From assembly GCA_019454045.1 (NCBI GenBank), contig SKCR01049654.1, forward strand, positions 434,001-498,000: DNA of 64,000 nt, in the 5' to 3' direction. Of the stretch, positions 43,481-55,801 are shown piece by piece. This stretch comes from Zanthoxylum bungeanum. Lineage: Eukaryota > Streptophyta > Magnoliopsida > Sapindales > Rutaceae. The notes beneath the pieces were generated by a model. It was not told the origin of the DNA. It was given only the letters and a program-made list of their open reading frames with translations, and did no database searches. Both the position numbers and the translations under genes were made by a program. How positions within the stretch are numbered: the stretch's first letter is position 1; each line of letters begins with the position of its first letter.

Positions 43481-44360
43481 CTCTCAGCTCGGGGTCGGGT
43501 TATGTCCCACTGAGTCAGCCTTTCAGTCTGGAGACGTAACATTCCCCCGAAGCCAAATATTTCTCTCAGCTCGGGGTCGGGTTGTGTCCCACCGAGTCAG
43601 CCTTTTCGGTCTGGAGACGTAACATTCCCCCAAAGCCAAATGTTTCACTCAGCTCGGGGTCGGGTTATGTGTCACCGAGTCAGTCTTTCGGTCTGGGGAT
43701 GTAACAATCCCCCAGAGCCAAATATTTCTCTCAGCTCGGGGTCGGATTATGTCCTACCGAGTCAGCCTTTAGGTCTGGGGACGTAACATTCCCTCAGAGC
43801 CAAGTGTTTCTCTTAGCTTGTGGTCAGGTTATGTCCCACCGAGTCAGCCTGTTCGGTCTGGGTACGTAACATTCCCCCAAAGCCAAGTGTTTCTCTCAGC
43901 TCGGGGTCGGGTTATGTCCCACCGAGTCAGCTTTTCGGTCTAGGGATGTAACATTCCCTCAGAGCCAAGTGTTTCTCTCAGCTCGGGGTCGGGTTATGTC
44001 CCACCGAGTCAGCCTTTTCGGTTTGGGTACGTAACATTCCCCCAAAGCCAAGTATTTCTCTCAGCTCGGGGTCGGGTTATGTCCCACCGAGTCAGCCTTT
44101 TCGGTCTGGGGACGTAACATTCCCCCAGAGCCAAGTATTTCTCTCAGTTCGGGGTCGGGTTATGTCCCACCGAGTCAGCCTTTTCGGTTTAGGGACGTAA
44201 CATTCCCTCATGGCCAAGTGTTTCTCTAAGCTCGGGGTCGGATTATGTCCCACTGAGTCAGCATTTTCGATTTGGGGACGTAACATTCCCCCAGAGCTAA
44301 GTGTTTCTCCCAACTCGGGGTCGGGTTACGTCCCATCGAGTCAGTCTCTTCGGTCGGCCA
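43481..44360 (+). repeat. 83-bp tandem array in element B
   Basis: About ten copies of a unit with GTTTCTCTCAGCTCGGGGTC, TATGTCCCACCGAGTCAGCC and GGACGTAACATTCCCCC. The phrase CTCAGCTCGGGGTCGG appears near 43484, 43566, 43648 and 43732 and onward. It shares GCTCGGGG and CCGAG words with the 55-bp array, so one may derive from the other. Confidence 0.92.
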
Positions 44361-44499
44361 GACTTCGAGTGATCGTTTGCAAGAACATATTCGGAGCAAA
44401 TTATGAGAGGCAAAAAGTGCAATAGAAGCATGCATTGATAAAAAAATAAATAGTTGTAAAGAGTTATTACAAAGAGTTATGTTTTGTTCAAGTTTACAT

Positions 44500-46936
44500 A
44501 GGGCCCCGTGCGGGATACCTCCTACTCATCGGCCCACGCAGGGGCGAATTGGCTCTTCTTCAATAGGCTCGGGTGGCAGATGGCTAGGCTCGGACTCAGG
44601 AGGAAGGGCAATGGCTTCCATATGAACGACTTGAGAGGCTTCGACAATTACAGCTGCAGCAGCAGGACCCTATGGTCGGTTTTCTTTAAGAGCTGGAGAC
44701 GCCGGGACGACTGAAATGGGATCGGGATCCAATACTTCTTCAGGAGAAGGGGGCATCCATTTTTGAAATTCTTCTTGAGAGATCTCCCCCTTGCAATACC
44801 GGATGGCCGCACAGATGGGCCCCATGTCCAAGTTGGGCAGCACCATCGGGATAATCTCAGCGCAGTCCCCGACCCCCTCAAGTCTGATTGCCTTCCTCTC
44901 GGTCTCCAACTCAACTTCCTTCTTTTGAGCTCCTCACAAACTCGGGCCATATCCTCGTCCTTGGCCCTCAGCTTGGACTCAAGACTACACACTTCCACTC
45001 TCAGGACCCTATTTTCGACCTGGCCAACCTCCAAGTCCTTCTTGACAGCCTCATCATTTTTTCTTTCCAGAGAGGCGGCAGATCTGAGAGACTTGTTTGT
45101 TGAGTGAGCCTCGATTGCGGTAAGCTCCAAGCTCTTTATCTCATCGTCCTTTTTATCTAGCTCGGCCTCCATTTCAGTAATCTTGCTTTGGAGCCTCTGG
45201 GCTTGACCTCCTTCAGATAGAAGGCTCAGATGAAGATCTTTATTCTTGGCCACCAGATAGTTTGCCTACCGAGAAGAAGTAAAAAGTCAGAAATTAGATT
45301 AAGTCTTGAACTCAGAACGGAAGTGGGGTAAAGATCGTTACATTGGCCATTTAGGAGCATAGCACGGAGACCACATCCTCGGGGGAGATATCTTCGTATT
45401 TCAGAATCTTTACCAGAGGGACTGCCTCGGCTAGTTCGTTGATTGCCGACACTAAATGAGAAATGGCATCTCTTATGTCCTGGCTGAGGTCCTCAGCACC
45501 GAATATCACGATGCCCTTCCACTTTTTGGAGGAGCCCTCCGGTATTTTCTTCTCATTCCGAGCAGCATGCTTTCCGCTTAGGGCCTTTTCCTCCTCAATC
45601 TCCCGAGCAAGTTCGGCTTCCCCTACCCCAATCAGACGTCTCTTTTTTCTTGTAGGCTTTGAGGGGCTGGCAGGTCAGACGGTAGTTGGTGGTGATGCCC
45701 TAGAAGGGGGAGCCGAACTTTGGATGGTCGGTGGAGCTGCTTCTTCAATCACCTTTTTGGCCTCGAAGCTTGTTGGTCGTTTCTGAGAAGGCCAGGCTCC
45801 AGGTTGACCGGTTTTCTTTATCGCACCAGCCAACTGCTCAAGGTATTTCGGGCGTTTCGAAATTCCTGCAAAAGGAAAAGGCAAGAACGTGGTCAGTCCG
45901 GAATCTGAATAGTTTGAAGTCATCATTATGCCTAGGAAACAATGAGATTAGTTGGGAGGTTAGTAAGAATCTACATATCCACCACGGGACCTTCGGGGGA
46001 GCAGTTCGAATGAGGCCCGACTCAACAAAGGCCTCATCATTAACCAGTTTCTTCCAGTGGTCGGCATATTACCGAGTGTGCTTTATCCGCATCCGAACTC
46101 GATAAGAGACATTGGGAGCATCCCTCCAGCAGGCTGGGAAAGGTCAATGAGTTAGAATTTTATCGTGAAAGAGAGAAGCAGAAACACTAAGAGTTAGATT
46201 CCTAACCTTCAGCTCTGAAGATATCTGGGACTGAAGTCTCCTCTTCATATGTTGCCAGGGCCCGTCCCTAGTGTCCTGTGGCCCAGAACCACGAATCCTT
46301 GAAGTTTTTATTGGAGTCGGGGAGTTTGTGGATGATGTTTGATGATTCGGCATAGGCAGAGAGGTAATACCAACCGTGATGTGTTCTGAGGTTGGCCTTC
46401 AGTCTATACAGCATCTTCACCTCTTCAAGGGTCGATTCGCCGAGGCCCGCCCAATGCCAGATTATGTATAGGTCGGTCATAATCCTCCAATTGTTCAGGC
46501 TTAGTTGACAAGAGACAATCTTCATCTCGGCCAACAACCAGTCAAAATAGGGTTAAATTGGTAGCCGGAGTCCACATTCGAAGAAGGCCAGGAGAAGGGC
46601 CACCGAGCCCTCATCGGGTTGGCTGGCACGATCATATGGGCGAGGAACTTCAAAGACAACGTCTATTGGGATGTCATAGCATTGTCGAAGTAGGTCCAGA
46701 TTATCATCAGTTATCTTGGAAGGCCGATTCATATCCAGAGCCGAGTGGTCGAGTTCGCGGGGCTCCGGATCCTTCCGGGGAATTCTGTGGTGGTAGGTGT
46801 ATTGTTCAATTTCGGAAGGGGTAGGGGTGGTGTCAGGATCCTTTATGTTAGGTATTTCTGAGCTCGAGGAAGGCTCTTCGGCACAAGGAGTTTGAGGTTT
46901 TGAAGGCTTTACCGATGAGGTTTCACTGTCAGACAT
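44500..46936 (-). pseudogene. Antisense gene of element B, putative gypsy-type transposon family
   Basis: Minus strand, starting at ATG 46936 (MSDSETSSVKPSKPQTPC). Exon 1 runs to 46207, and a GTTAGG...CAG intron of 73 nt leads to an exon starting at 46133. Exon 1 has YDRASQPDEGSVALLLAFFE, MKIVSCQLSLNNWRIMTDLY and LRTHHGWYYLSAYAESSN, the layout seen in plant genes annotated as putative gypsy-type transposon proteins. An in-frame TAA near 46553 breaks it. The 3' part (45253-44648) is a coiled coil (LQSKITEMEAELDKKDDEIK), like that of the antisense gene in A. Several stops occur in the middle exons, whose boundaries I cannot fix. Confidence 0.75.
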
Positions 46937-47882
46937 TCCTAACCATCGAAGTGGGAAAAAGGTTAGTCAATGACTACTTTAATGTACCGATGACTCAGAT
47001 AGCTACCCTAAAATTACGTCAACTAAGCCTATAGTCTCTATACGCCTTATCAATGTCAACAAACAACAAATCTCTTCATAGCTACATCAAGCCAAACAAC
47101 AAGCCCAAAAATAACCCGAAGTTATCCTAACCTATCACTAATCATCCTACCAAACACATATGCACTACGAAAATCCCAAAACAGAGACATGCCCCACCAC
47201 GCACAGCAAAAACATAAAAAAACAAAAAAGAAAGAAGAAGAAGAAAAAAGCAAGGAGGTCGTTCAGAGACTTACTTGGTTCTTTTAGAAGGATTGAAGGT
47301 TGCTCGGTGCGGCCTGGTCGTTCGTTAAGTACACTGGTCACGGTTGGGAAAGAAGAATTATCACAGTTGGGAAGATTCAAGTGTTCGTAAAAGAGAGAAA
47401 CAGTGTTTATTCTGCTTTCTTATAGTCGGTTCAGTGTATTTGTAGCCGTTGGATTGAACAAGAGCGTCGGATGTGCGCCACGTGTCATCTTCGGAAGTTA
47501 TCTTCCAGAGTTCGATGGACGGCTGAGATTGAGCATTTTTTGAGTTGGCAATGACGGTCGGATTACTCTCTTTTTGGCGGGAAGACGACGGATGGTTGAC
47601 AAGTGTCAGGCCCACGTTAAACCCAATAAGTGATCTGATGGGCATTTAAGAGGATGCGACGGTTGCGCGTCTCGAGAGGCGGTTTCCAGAAGGGCAATAA
47701 AGATATTTCGCTTTGGCTGGAAAGAAATCAGACCGAGCATCTGAGTCGTACCAAGAACGAGGTGATTGTAAGCCGATGAACTTCTTCTTCAAAAGTCGGC
47801 CACCAGTTTATCAGAAGTACCACTCTTTTTAGTCCCCGGCACCAACTCGTACACTCGTTAGAACCGAAAACTAGGAGACAGA
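46937..47882. other. Upstream region of the B antisense gene and polypurine region
   Basis: Likely promoter and 5' UTR of the antisense gene, with an A/G-rich run AAAAAAGAAAGAAGAAGAAG near 47222-47250. The sequence GAACCGAAAACTAGGAGACAGA directly before the 3' LTR includes the probable polypurine tract. No convincing gene. Confidence 0.45.
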
Positions 47883-48717
47883 TGTTGGTGGTATTTTCAA
47901 GCACTATGATATTTAAACAGTGCGGTAGGGGTAGAAAGAGTAACTTCATTTTGACCAAGACCCTTAATGCCGACCTGGCCAGAAGGGTGTTGCCGAACAT
48001 ATGACATGATCGGTAGCAGAATAAACACTCAGTGAAGGCCGAACACTCGGTGACAAGTGGCCGGCCACTTCAGCACGGCTGGTCGGATATTATCAGATCG
48101 GTAGCAGCATTCTCAGTACAGAGGACCATTTTGACCAACCTCATGAAGACCGAGCAGATGGCAAGATATTTTCCACCGCCTCATTCTTATAGGATAAGAT
48201 GATGAGACACCATTCTTATAAGATAAGGTGATGAGACATAATAATGATGAAAGTAAGATATTTTCGGTCAAGTGGCATTGGGGGAATGAATTCCATTAAT
48301 GAGTCCACATGGGTAGTGTCATCTATAGGGAGGATAGAACCGTCTCTTTGCTAGTATAAATATGAGGGGGAAACACATTTGTAAGGGTTGGTTGATTTGT
48401 TAGCAAGTTGATTGCTAAAAAATTAGAGAGAACTGTTCTGTAAGCACAAACAGCTCGGTTTCCACACTGACCGATCACAAAACAGGTCGGCCAAACACAT
48501 TTCAGTAATAAAACCCCCATCCATTTTGTGCCCGTGGACGTAGGTTGGATTCAATCCACCGAACCACGTTAATACTTTGTGTTTATCTGTGTGTTTATTC
48601 CATTTTGTCAAAGTTTGCTTTTAGTTTCCCATAACCAAACAAATTCACTGTAGAAGGAAGATTATCCCGGGAACAATATTCTCTTATTGTCCCTGAGATA
48701 AAAATCAGCCGTCAACA
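47883..48717 (+). repeat. Element B 3' LTR
   Basis: 835 bp, ending CCGTCAACA and followed by AATGA, the right target copy (left GATGA). Confidence 0.93.
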
Positions 48718-49590
48718 AATGATAATTTTAAAGGTGCATGATCATGAAATTAACGCAACATATTTTTTTTTTCAACCCGATGAAGGGAAAAGTACCATAA
48801 TCAATCAAATTCATAAGAAACCAAACAAGCCCTAATCAAAAGAGATTTATGCACTTACTGCTTAGCTGACACGTGCAATCCTTTACTTTACCACAGTTCA
48901 ATCATTAACCACAACACCGTAAAAAGCGTGTATTTATCCACACAGTCAAATAAATAGAGAGAGAGAGAGAGAGAGAGAGGGAGCAGTCCAGAAATCGTAA
49001 ATAATTGGAAAAATCATGCCCTTTTCTCAAAAAACGTCTGATCTCCAACGTTGCCATAAATGCAGATGCTTGAGTTGAGGCCGGCGCCTTCGTTCATGCA
49101 GGGGGCGCACTTTAGCAATGCAGTAAACGTGGGACCCACTCGCCGTGCCCTATCTCCGTTATGTTAGCTCACCGCCACTTTCAGCTGTCACCGTCAGTGG
49201 GCGCACTAGACGTGTCTCACGAGATAGTATATCATGTTTCGGGTGAGATGACATATATATCCGAAATATGGTATAATTTTCAGTGTCTCACAGCTTTGGA
49301 ACCTGCTAAATATATGATAATTATTACGTGTTAAGACAAGATTTGTGATTATTAATTTGTTGAGATTCAGTACAAATATTTATGCTGGCTGGCTTGTTTG
49401 TTAAATGTGGGATTCAAGTTTGCGTCCATAGAATGCGCCGCTACCACTCGGTTCTCAAAAAAGTGATTGCTTTCTTGCTGTCTACACTACACATACCCAT
49501 AACAACGCTAGCTGTTCTAACTAATTAACTTTGTGCAAACACTCATAAGCAATTGATCAACCTATTCGATTTCGGGATAAACGCACTTTA
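48718..49590. other. Spacer with GA microsatellite and possible promoter-like island
   Basis: A pure (GA)n tract spans about 48956-48980. A GC-richer patch at about 49080-49210 (GGGGGCGCACTTTAGC, CACTCGCCGTGCCC) could be an old regulatory region. No gene visible. Confidence 0.45.
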
Positions 49591-49594
49591 GTTC

Positions 49595-49850
49595 TCGGCG
49601 ATATAACCTAACCTCATGTAAAATCGATACATTGCAAAGACGAATGGGCCTGAATTCGGTGATAGAAGTTGGATGATCAATCTTGGGAATAAGAACAGAA
49701 ACAATGTGCCTACTGTTTAAATTCGATAAGTGACCATGGTCGTTTTGAAAGTGAAGACACGTAGCAATTACCTCATTCTTTATAGAATTCCAGTGCTTGA
49801 CAAAGAAAGCTAAGGGAAGACCATCAGAGCCTAGAGCCTTATATTCGATC
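49595..49850 (-). pseudogene. LINE (non-LTR) reverse transcriptase relic
   Basis: Read on the minus strand, a run of about 80 codons gives KALGSDGLPLAFFVKHWNSI, CLHFQNDHGHLSNLNSR, SVLIPKIDHPTSITEFRPIR and LCNVS. These match the conserved fingers region of plant LINE reverse transcriptases (KAPGPDG..., LIPK, FRPISLCNV). No longer coding is found on either side, so it is a short fragment, probably from a 5'-truncated or decayed copy. Confidence 0.82.
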
Positions 49851-49904
49851 GGGTCCGTCCATTTGATCTAGCACAATCAGAATTATGGACACGTGATTAG
49901 ATTC

Positions 49905-51138
49905 TGTGATGGATATACCTAAACTTAAAAAGTCTCACATGATTAAAAATACTCGTAGAGCACTAAGATAATTTATTATGAATAATATCGATTATTCGTA
50001 AATCGTTTAATGGTTAAACAAAAATTACACATGCGAGACATTCAGTAATTTTCTAAATTAATCTGTATATGTATTAGATATATAATTTGATTAGATGCAT
50101 ATTAATTAATTATCTAATATTTTTTGACACATGCTATCCATGGATGTATTTTTGTCATTAATTGAATTATTGGTTAAAGTTTAATTACTTAATTAATTAA
50201 TTATATATACATAAGTATATGTCATATTTTGTTTGGAATTAGTGGGAATAGATTTTTTATTTTGTTTTTAAAGTAAAATTCCCATTTTGCCCTCTCTCTC
50301 GACCATATAGCCCATTTTATTCAAAAGTGTTGTAATTGTTCATTTTGATGGATAAAAGAAATAAGCTTCAATAGTGAATCTTAAGTGAGAGAAAAATGGA
50401 AAAAATCAAATCTAAGAGCATTATCTTTAAAGAATTGGAATTTTAAGGTAAGTTTCCATTATTCTTTTATTAAGAAATTATTTCCCTATGCCTTATTTGA
50501 ATACATAATAATATAAGATGTATTAATTATTTTTATTTCTCTTGAATATGAGTTTTATTTGTTGGAAGCTTGTTGGATAATTAGAATACATGTGTAGTGA
50601 TCCTTTGAGCTTAATAAGTGTTATTATAACTTAATATTATTAAAGAATAACACGTTGTCATTCTAGAGTTCTTGTACCACTCCATGAAAACCTATAATTG
50701 TTCTTCAGTGTTTTGATTGTGGTGAGACTCTTGAGATGTTGGAAATTTTGGATTAAAGCTTGATTGGAAGTTAATTTTAATATTATTTGGTTAATTTGAT
50801 TAATTAAATAATTTAGGGTTTATGCCTAATTCTAAAATTGGGGCTTTTCATTTCATGGATATAATTAGTATATTAAATGTATACTAATCATTTTGGTAGT
50901 GTTTTAGAAACACTTAAATGTCTAATTGATATTTTTGGACTAAAATACAAAAAATATAAAAGTTTGTATTTCTAGCCTAATTTCGGCAATGGGTAATTTG
51001 GACATTTCCAAATTTGATTTGGGATTCAATATTAAAATAAATAATTTATTTTAATAGTCTAAAAAAATTTTGAAATTGAAAAAATTCGATTTTTCACGTT
51101 CCGCTTCGATACACGATAAAACTGTAAATACACTTACA
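49905..51138 (+). repeat. Probable 5' LTR of copia element G
   Basis: The right end is set by CTTACA followed by the primer site at 51141. The left end, TGTGATGGATATACC at 49905, is a guess from the TG start and the AAAAAGTCTCACATGATT wording common in copia LTRs. No second copy is in the window, so the boundary is uncertain. Confidence 0.45.
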
Positions 51139-51140
51139 AA

Positions 51141-51155
51141 TGGTATCATAACTAG
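51141..51155 (+). other. Copia primer binding site (initiator tRNA-Met type)
   Basis: TGGTATCATAACTAG, close to the TGGTATCAGAGC primer site used by most plant copia elements. Confidence 0.75.
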
Positions 51156-51884
51156 TCTGATTCTTCATCAATGATATGATTCTTTCTTGATATTTGATAT
51201 GTAATCTAAAACTTATTCCGTATATGCATGCTTTCTTAAATTGGATATAACTAATCTGTTTGACAGTTTAGCAGAAAATTCCATTTTAATAAGGTTTCAA
51301 AGTAATTTGTATGTGTGTACGTTTTTTTTCTTGGTCCATCTTGTTAATAAAGATATAAATAAATTTCTATGGCTATATTCGAGATCGTTCCAAAGTTATG
51401 AGAATATAAGAATTTATTTATATCAGTTATATTTATATATAGATAAATTTAATTGAAAATGGAAATCCTGAACGTGCCAAAGCTGTCAGGACTACATGAG
51501 TATTTTGAGTTTATCATTGACAAGTTAAGCCTTGAAAATGCCTCTTTGTGAACGTGCCAAAGCTGTCACAACGAGAAACGATAATGATCGAAAATAATGA
51601 GTAACTAATTTGTGATTGAAAATTGTTGTCTACCTAATGAATATACGTAAGCAAGAACGTACCAAAGCAGTGAGCCGAAATATATTTATGGGATCTACTT
51701 CCTACTGTAGAATTTTATTGGATTATTTTATTGCTTTCTGTTTGGGGATTATAATATTGCATGAATCAGTAGGAGGGCATCTTTTAAATTAAAAATCCAT
51801 GATTTATTTGATGTTTTATATGATATTGCATGAAACTGTATTATCTACTAATTTTTCTTTCGCTATCTATATGATAGATTTACG
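51156..51884 (+). other. Copia G leader
   Basis: AT-rich leader between primer site and gag. AACGTGCCAAAGCTGTCA occurs at about 51472 and 51551 and, diverged (AACGTACCAAAGCAGTGA), at 51656. No coding. Confidence 0.5.
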
Positions 51885-52133
51885 ATGGCAAGCTCTTCGT
51901 TTTCTAATCCTTTAGCTCATATGTTTGATACGAATAAGATGAAAGGGCCCAAAAATTTTGCTGACTGGTAGATGGATTTGAGGATTGTCCTCGAATCCGA
52001 GAGGTTATGGTATGTCTTGGAGGAACTGATACATGTTGTAATACCACCTGAGTCCACACATGAGGAGCACCAGACATATATGCATTAGTTTGAATCAAAA
52101 TACAAACCATATTAGAATCCCACAATGAAATTA
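51885..52133 (+). pseudogene. Copia G gag, N-terminal fragment
   Basis: ATG 51885 opens MASSSFSNPLAHMFDTNKMK, then GPKNFADW, a stop, MDLRIVLESERLWYVLEELI and PPESTHEEHQTYM. This is the start of a plant copia Gag. Three in-frame stops are present. Similarity ends near 52133, where the minus-strand copia F appears to begin. Confidence 0.8.
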
Positions 52134-52904
52134 CTCATGAATAATTATAGCTCACTCAAATATGGTCAAATGATTCTAGAATGGTAGCCATAGCTCTAAG
52201 CTTTAATCTAGAGTTTCAAACTCTTATTAATTATTCCATGTCCAACAAGAACATATTTGACCCAATTACAAGCATATTATGTTTATACTTCCAAAGCATC
52301 CAAACACAATTCATTAGCCTAATTCCAACTTCAAGTTATGTTATTATGCATCCAATACATAAATCATCACTATATGTTTCACTAGTGATTACTCACTAAT
52401 GAAAAATATAGTTTTGGAGAAGATCAAACTTACCTAACAAGGTTGATTCAAAGATCCAATCTACTTCTCATTGTTGAAATGTTATGAAGAACTTCCAAAG
52501 TTAGCAAGCTTGACTTCAAGATCCAATCTTGATTCTAATGCTAGCAAGCTTCACTCTAAGATCTAATCTTGATTTCTCCTTATTGAAATGTTGTAGAGAT
52601 CTTCCAAAACTTCTCTAAAAACTTCTTTAACTTAGGCAAATTTCTATAACTCTTGCTTGTTTTTAGCTTTCTCAAGCTTGATTAAAACATTTGCTCAAGC
52701 TTGCTATTTATAGAAAAACTTAGGAAATTTTTAATTAATAAAAGTTCTAATCAACTTTTATGTGAGCTTAATCCAATTTATCCAAATATGTATAATTAGA
52801 TGTGACTAATCACATTTGTCCACTACTTTGATTTAATCCAATTAAATCAAAACAAAGTTTAATTAATGGATTAGTTATATGTCTATCACTTTGATTTAAT
52901 CCAA
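52134..52904 (-). repeat. Probable 3' UTR/LTR of copia element F (minus strand)
   Basis: On the minus strand this AT-rich stretch has an LTR-like plan: TTTAATTGGATTAAATCAAAG twice, CTATAAATAGCAAGC (TATA box near 52705), then a region with repeated CAAGATTGGATCTTGAAG-type words. It sits just after the end of copia F RNase H. Without a second copy in the window its limits are uncertain. Confidence 0.5.
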
Positions 52905-52988
52905 TTAAATTAAACCAAATAAACGATATTTCTTTTCCACGTGTTTAGACTTGGAATGCGCTCTCGACTCTGTAGCCTTCGTAATAGA
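52905..52988 (-). pseudogene. Copia F RNase H, C-terminal piece
   Basis: The minus strand encodes TKATESRAHSKSKHVEKKYR, the end of a copia RNase H. The preceding residues (CDNSGAI) are encoded at 62660 onward, so the two pieces flank element E and were once joined. Confidence 0.85.
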
Positions 52989-53553
52989 TGATGAATACTA
53001 AAAAGTGCACATTTATTAAAAGAAAAATTAATCATTTTACACTTATAGTTTCATTAATCCCATTAATTTAACACATTTATTAAAGAATTATTATATTTAT
53101 GTTTATTGTGATTTTTATCTTTTTATAGGTAAAATAATACTTTGGATGCATATCTAGAAAAATGGACTTGACATTTGGATTTTGGAGGCCAGAAACTTAA
53201 TAGGGCGTTGTAACAGTGTACAACTTCAGAAATTCCAACCTTGTGCAATGTTCGTATTTTGGCCATAATTATTTACTCTATTACCAGATTAAGGCGATTC
53301 TAGTTCCAGATGAAAGAAGATTCAAATACCTATATCTTTGATGTTTACAATATTTTCTAGTTCTGAAGTTTTCAATACCGAAATTGATGAAAAATCCAAA
53401 GTATGTTATATGTAATATTTGAAGACAAAAACAAGAAGGAATATATATATATATATATATTGGTGGGAAATGATATCCACCTTTCAGTGGAATGTAATTT
53501 CCCTGGAATCATGTAATCTTTGTATGATTCAATTGATTGTAAAGATGTGTTGA
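52989..53553 (+). repeat. Element E 5' LTR, left part
   Basis: 565 bp up to the D insertion, with an (AT)n tract at about 53441-53460. It matches the 3' LTR for about 230 bp up to GGGCGTT, after which the copies differ by large insertions or deletions. Confidence 0.8.
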
Positions 53554-55781
53554 TGTAGACACTGCATTTTTGCATAAGCCCGATGATGAGCCTCATATGG
53601 AGGCACTACCTGAAAAGTTACGGAAGTTGCAAAAAAAAAAAAAAACGAATGTCGAAAGGAAGGAAAACCTCCAAAACCATTACCTCATTGGATTCAAACT
53701 CACTAGCCAGTCTCAGATTCGCTCAGTCAGTTTCTGCTTCAAACCTTAGCCTCAGACACGCCCTTGCACCCTTCAACTTCGGCCTATCCACACGGCCCAA
53801 AGCCCATGCAACCCACCATACACGCCACAAGGCCCATGGACCCATGCACACGCCAATGAACCCATGCAAACCTCCCATGCACGCCCAAAGCTTCCCAAAT
53901 AGACAAAATCCCATGCATTCCACATGCTAAAATCATCTCATCAACACTTTCCAATTTAGTGAGATTTTGGGATCCCATCCAATTTAACAAGATTTGTGAT
54001 ATTCTCATCACCAAATATATGCGATTGTATCCCAAAATAATATATTCCCCAAATCAATGTGATTTATTTCCCTATTTGGAGCTCATTTCAAAACATTATA
54101 AAATAGACACCAAATCATCACAAAGAGGAGGCTTCACACGGCAATAATAAAAAAAACCTAGGCCCTATTCTTCTTATTCTTTGGGTGTGAACAATAAACA
54201 ACAAACCAAAAAGCCACCACCAAAACAACAAGAAGCCAAAACCCTAAAGCCACCACCGAAACAACAAGAAACCAAAACCCTTAAGCCATTATTAAAACCA
54301 CAACAAATAGCCAAAGCCGAAACAACAAGAAATAGCCATCACCGAAACCCAAAAACCATCCAAAACCGTGAAGAAAAACAACCAGAAACAACCAACAAGA
54401 AGACCGAGCAAACCAACCAAAAAAAAACCGAGACCAAAAGCAACCATAATTACCAAAAAACAATGAAGGAAAAACAGCCAAAAATCGTGAAAAACAACCA
54501 ACAAAGAACATCCTAAAATAGTGAAAAACAACCAGAATAAATCACCTAAAAAATTGCAGAAAACAGCCCCAAAAATAACCAAATAGCCACCGAAAGAAAC
54601 AGTAAAAACAGCAACCCAAAACAACCAAAAACAACCAGAAAAATAGCAGCCTAAAACTGCAAATACAACCAGAAAAACAACAGCCCAAAATAGCGAAACA
54701 ACAGCCCAAAAAACAGTGAAAATCGTGGACTGAAACAACAGAAACAACAAACAGCAAACAGCAAGCAGAAAATAATAAAACAGCGAGTGAAATAGCAAAC
54801 CAGAAACAGTAAACAGTGAACCCGCTTCAATCCTTCCGGCGACGGCCTAACACACTTCCGAGAAAGCAACTTGAAAGGTAAGACCTGATGGCGCCCTTTA
54901 CTATATTTATTTTATAGTTTCGGACGTTGCATGTCTGGCTGGACGTGAAATACGTCCAGCCGGGTATGCGAAGTCCTACATTAAAGACAGCTAAATTTCT
55001 GGTCACATTATTTTTTCTTCTTCGGTATTTTATTATTTATTTTGTTATCCATTTAATGTTATTTATCTTATTATTTATTTATTCACTTTCATCGGTATTT
55101 TATTATTCCACATTTATTTTTGCTATTTAGCTTTTTGTCTATTTACTTTATTGTTTTTTATTATTTCGCCCTTTTTTATGACTGTTTACATTACATTGAT
55201 GGTTATGTGTGTTATTATCCCTCGCGGTATATCGGATGGAAACCCAGACGTAAATTTCGTAGCCGAATCTGAATGGACGATAGTGTAGTCTGTACTTGGG
55301 ATACAACTCCACATACCACTCGGGAAATACTCATATATGCATGATTAACCCTTTTTTTTGTTTATTATTTATTTATTGACGCTTTATTTGCTTTTGATTA
55401 TTATGATTCTTGTTATCGTACCTTGTATTCATTAATTTAATTTGCTTTTACTTATATTAATGTTTATGGGTGTGCAAATTTGTGTGTTTATTTGAATTAT
55501 CTTGCATAAACTGCATAAGACTTGGCCATACCATTGTGTGAACCCGTCCATTATACTGACATAAGTAAGAGACCATTCCGAACCCAACGGTTTGAGGTCT
55601 TCCCTTGCGAGGGGTGAGTGCAGCCTTAAATATTTTCTCAGTTCACACTGGGTGGTAACTCATTTATTCTCTGATTTAGTCCCCCGCGGGCTACTCTGTA
55701 CTCTCTACGGGCTGCGAGCCCAACAGTGTCGTGGTCGCCGAACATCATAGGCATATCGGTAAACCCCGCTTCGCTCCTACA
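53554..55781 (+). repeat. Element D 5' LTR (2.2 kb)
   Basis: It shares with C the start, the GGATGGAAACCCAGAC block (55237), the GACCATTCCGAACCCAACGG phrase (55570) and the end region. The middle (54181-54800) is an A/C-rich leader with AACAACAAG-type repeats like 26400-26800 in C. It lacks the 128/182-bp array. Confidence 0.88.
54097..54105 (+). promoter_or_regulatory. TATA box of element D LTR
   Basis: CATTATAAAATAGACACC, placed like the TATA box of element C ahead of the A/C-rich leader. Confidence 0.55.
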
Positions 55782-55783
55782 GA

Positions 55784-55801
55784 TGGTGACTCTACTGGGA
55801 A
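55784..55801 (+). other. Element D primer binding site (tRNA-Arg-like)
   Basis: TGGTGACTCTACTGGGAA, two bases after the LTR. It matches the tRNA-Arg complement with about three mismatches, consistent with an old Ogre-type copy. Confidence 0.65.

Larger units (their letters stand above)
22715..48717 (+). mobile_element. Element B: Tat-type Ty3/gypsy LTR retrotransposon split by element C
   Basis: Direct repeats at 22715-23658 and 47883-48717 begin TGTTGGTGGTATTTTC and end CCGTCAACA. The flanks GATGA and AATGA match at 4 of 5. Internal order is primer site, gag, protease (interrupted by C), RT, RNase H, second RNase H, integrase, three tandem arrays, antisense gene, 3' LTR. Without C it would be about 13.1 kb. 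Two RNases H and an antisense gene place it in the Tat branch, but LTRs and coding regions differ clearly from element A. Many stops and frameshifts. Confidence 0.92.

Noticed and set aside
43090..43622. Plus-strand frames with repeated Gly/Phe/Pro units
   Set aside because: These are translations of the 55- and 83-bp tandem arrays in two frames and have no start context or homology.
47160..47390. Lys-rich frame KKQKRKKKKKK
   Set aside because: Produced by an A/G-rich run in the promoter region of the B antisense gene.
54281..54869. Long hydrophobic minus-strand frames resembling membrane proteins
   Set aside because: They are reverse translations of an A/C-rich repeat leader in the D LTR; Phe/Val/Leu/Cys richness follows from composition.
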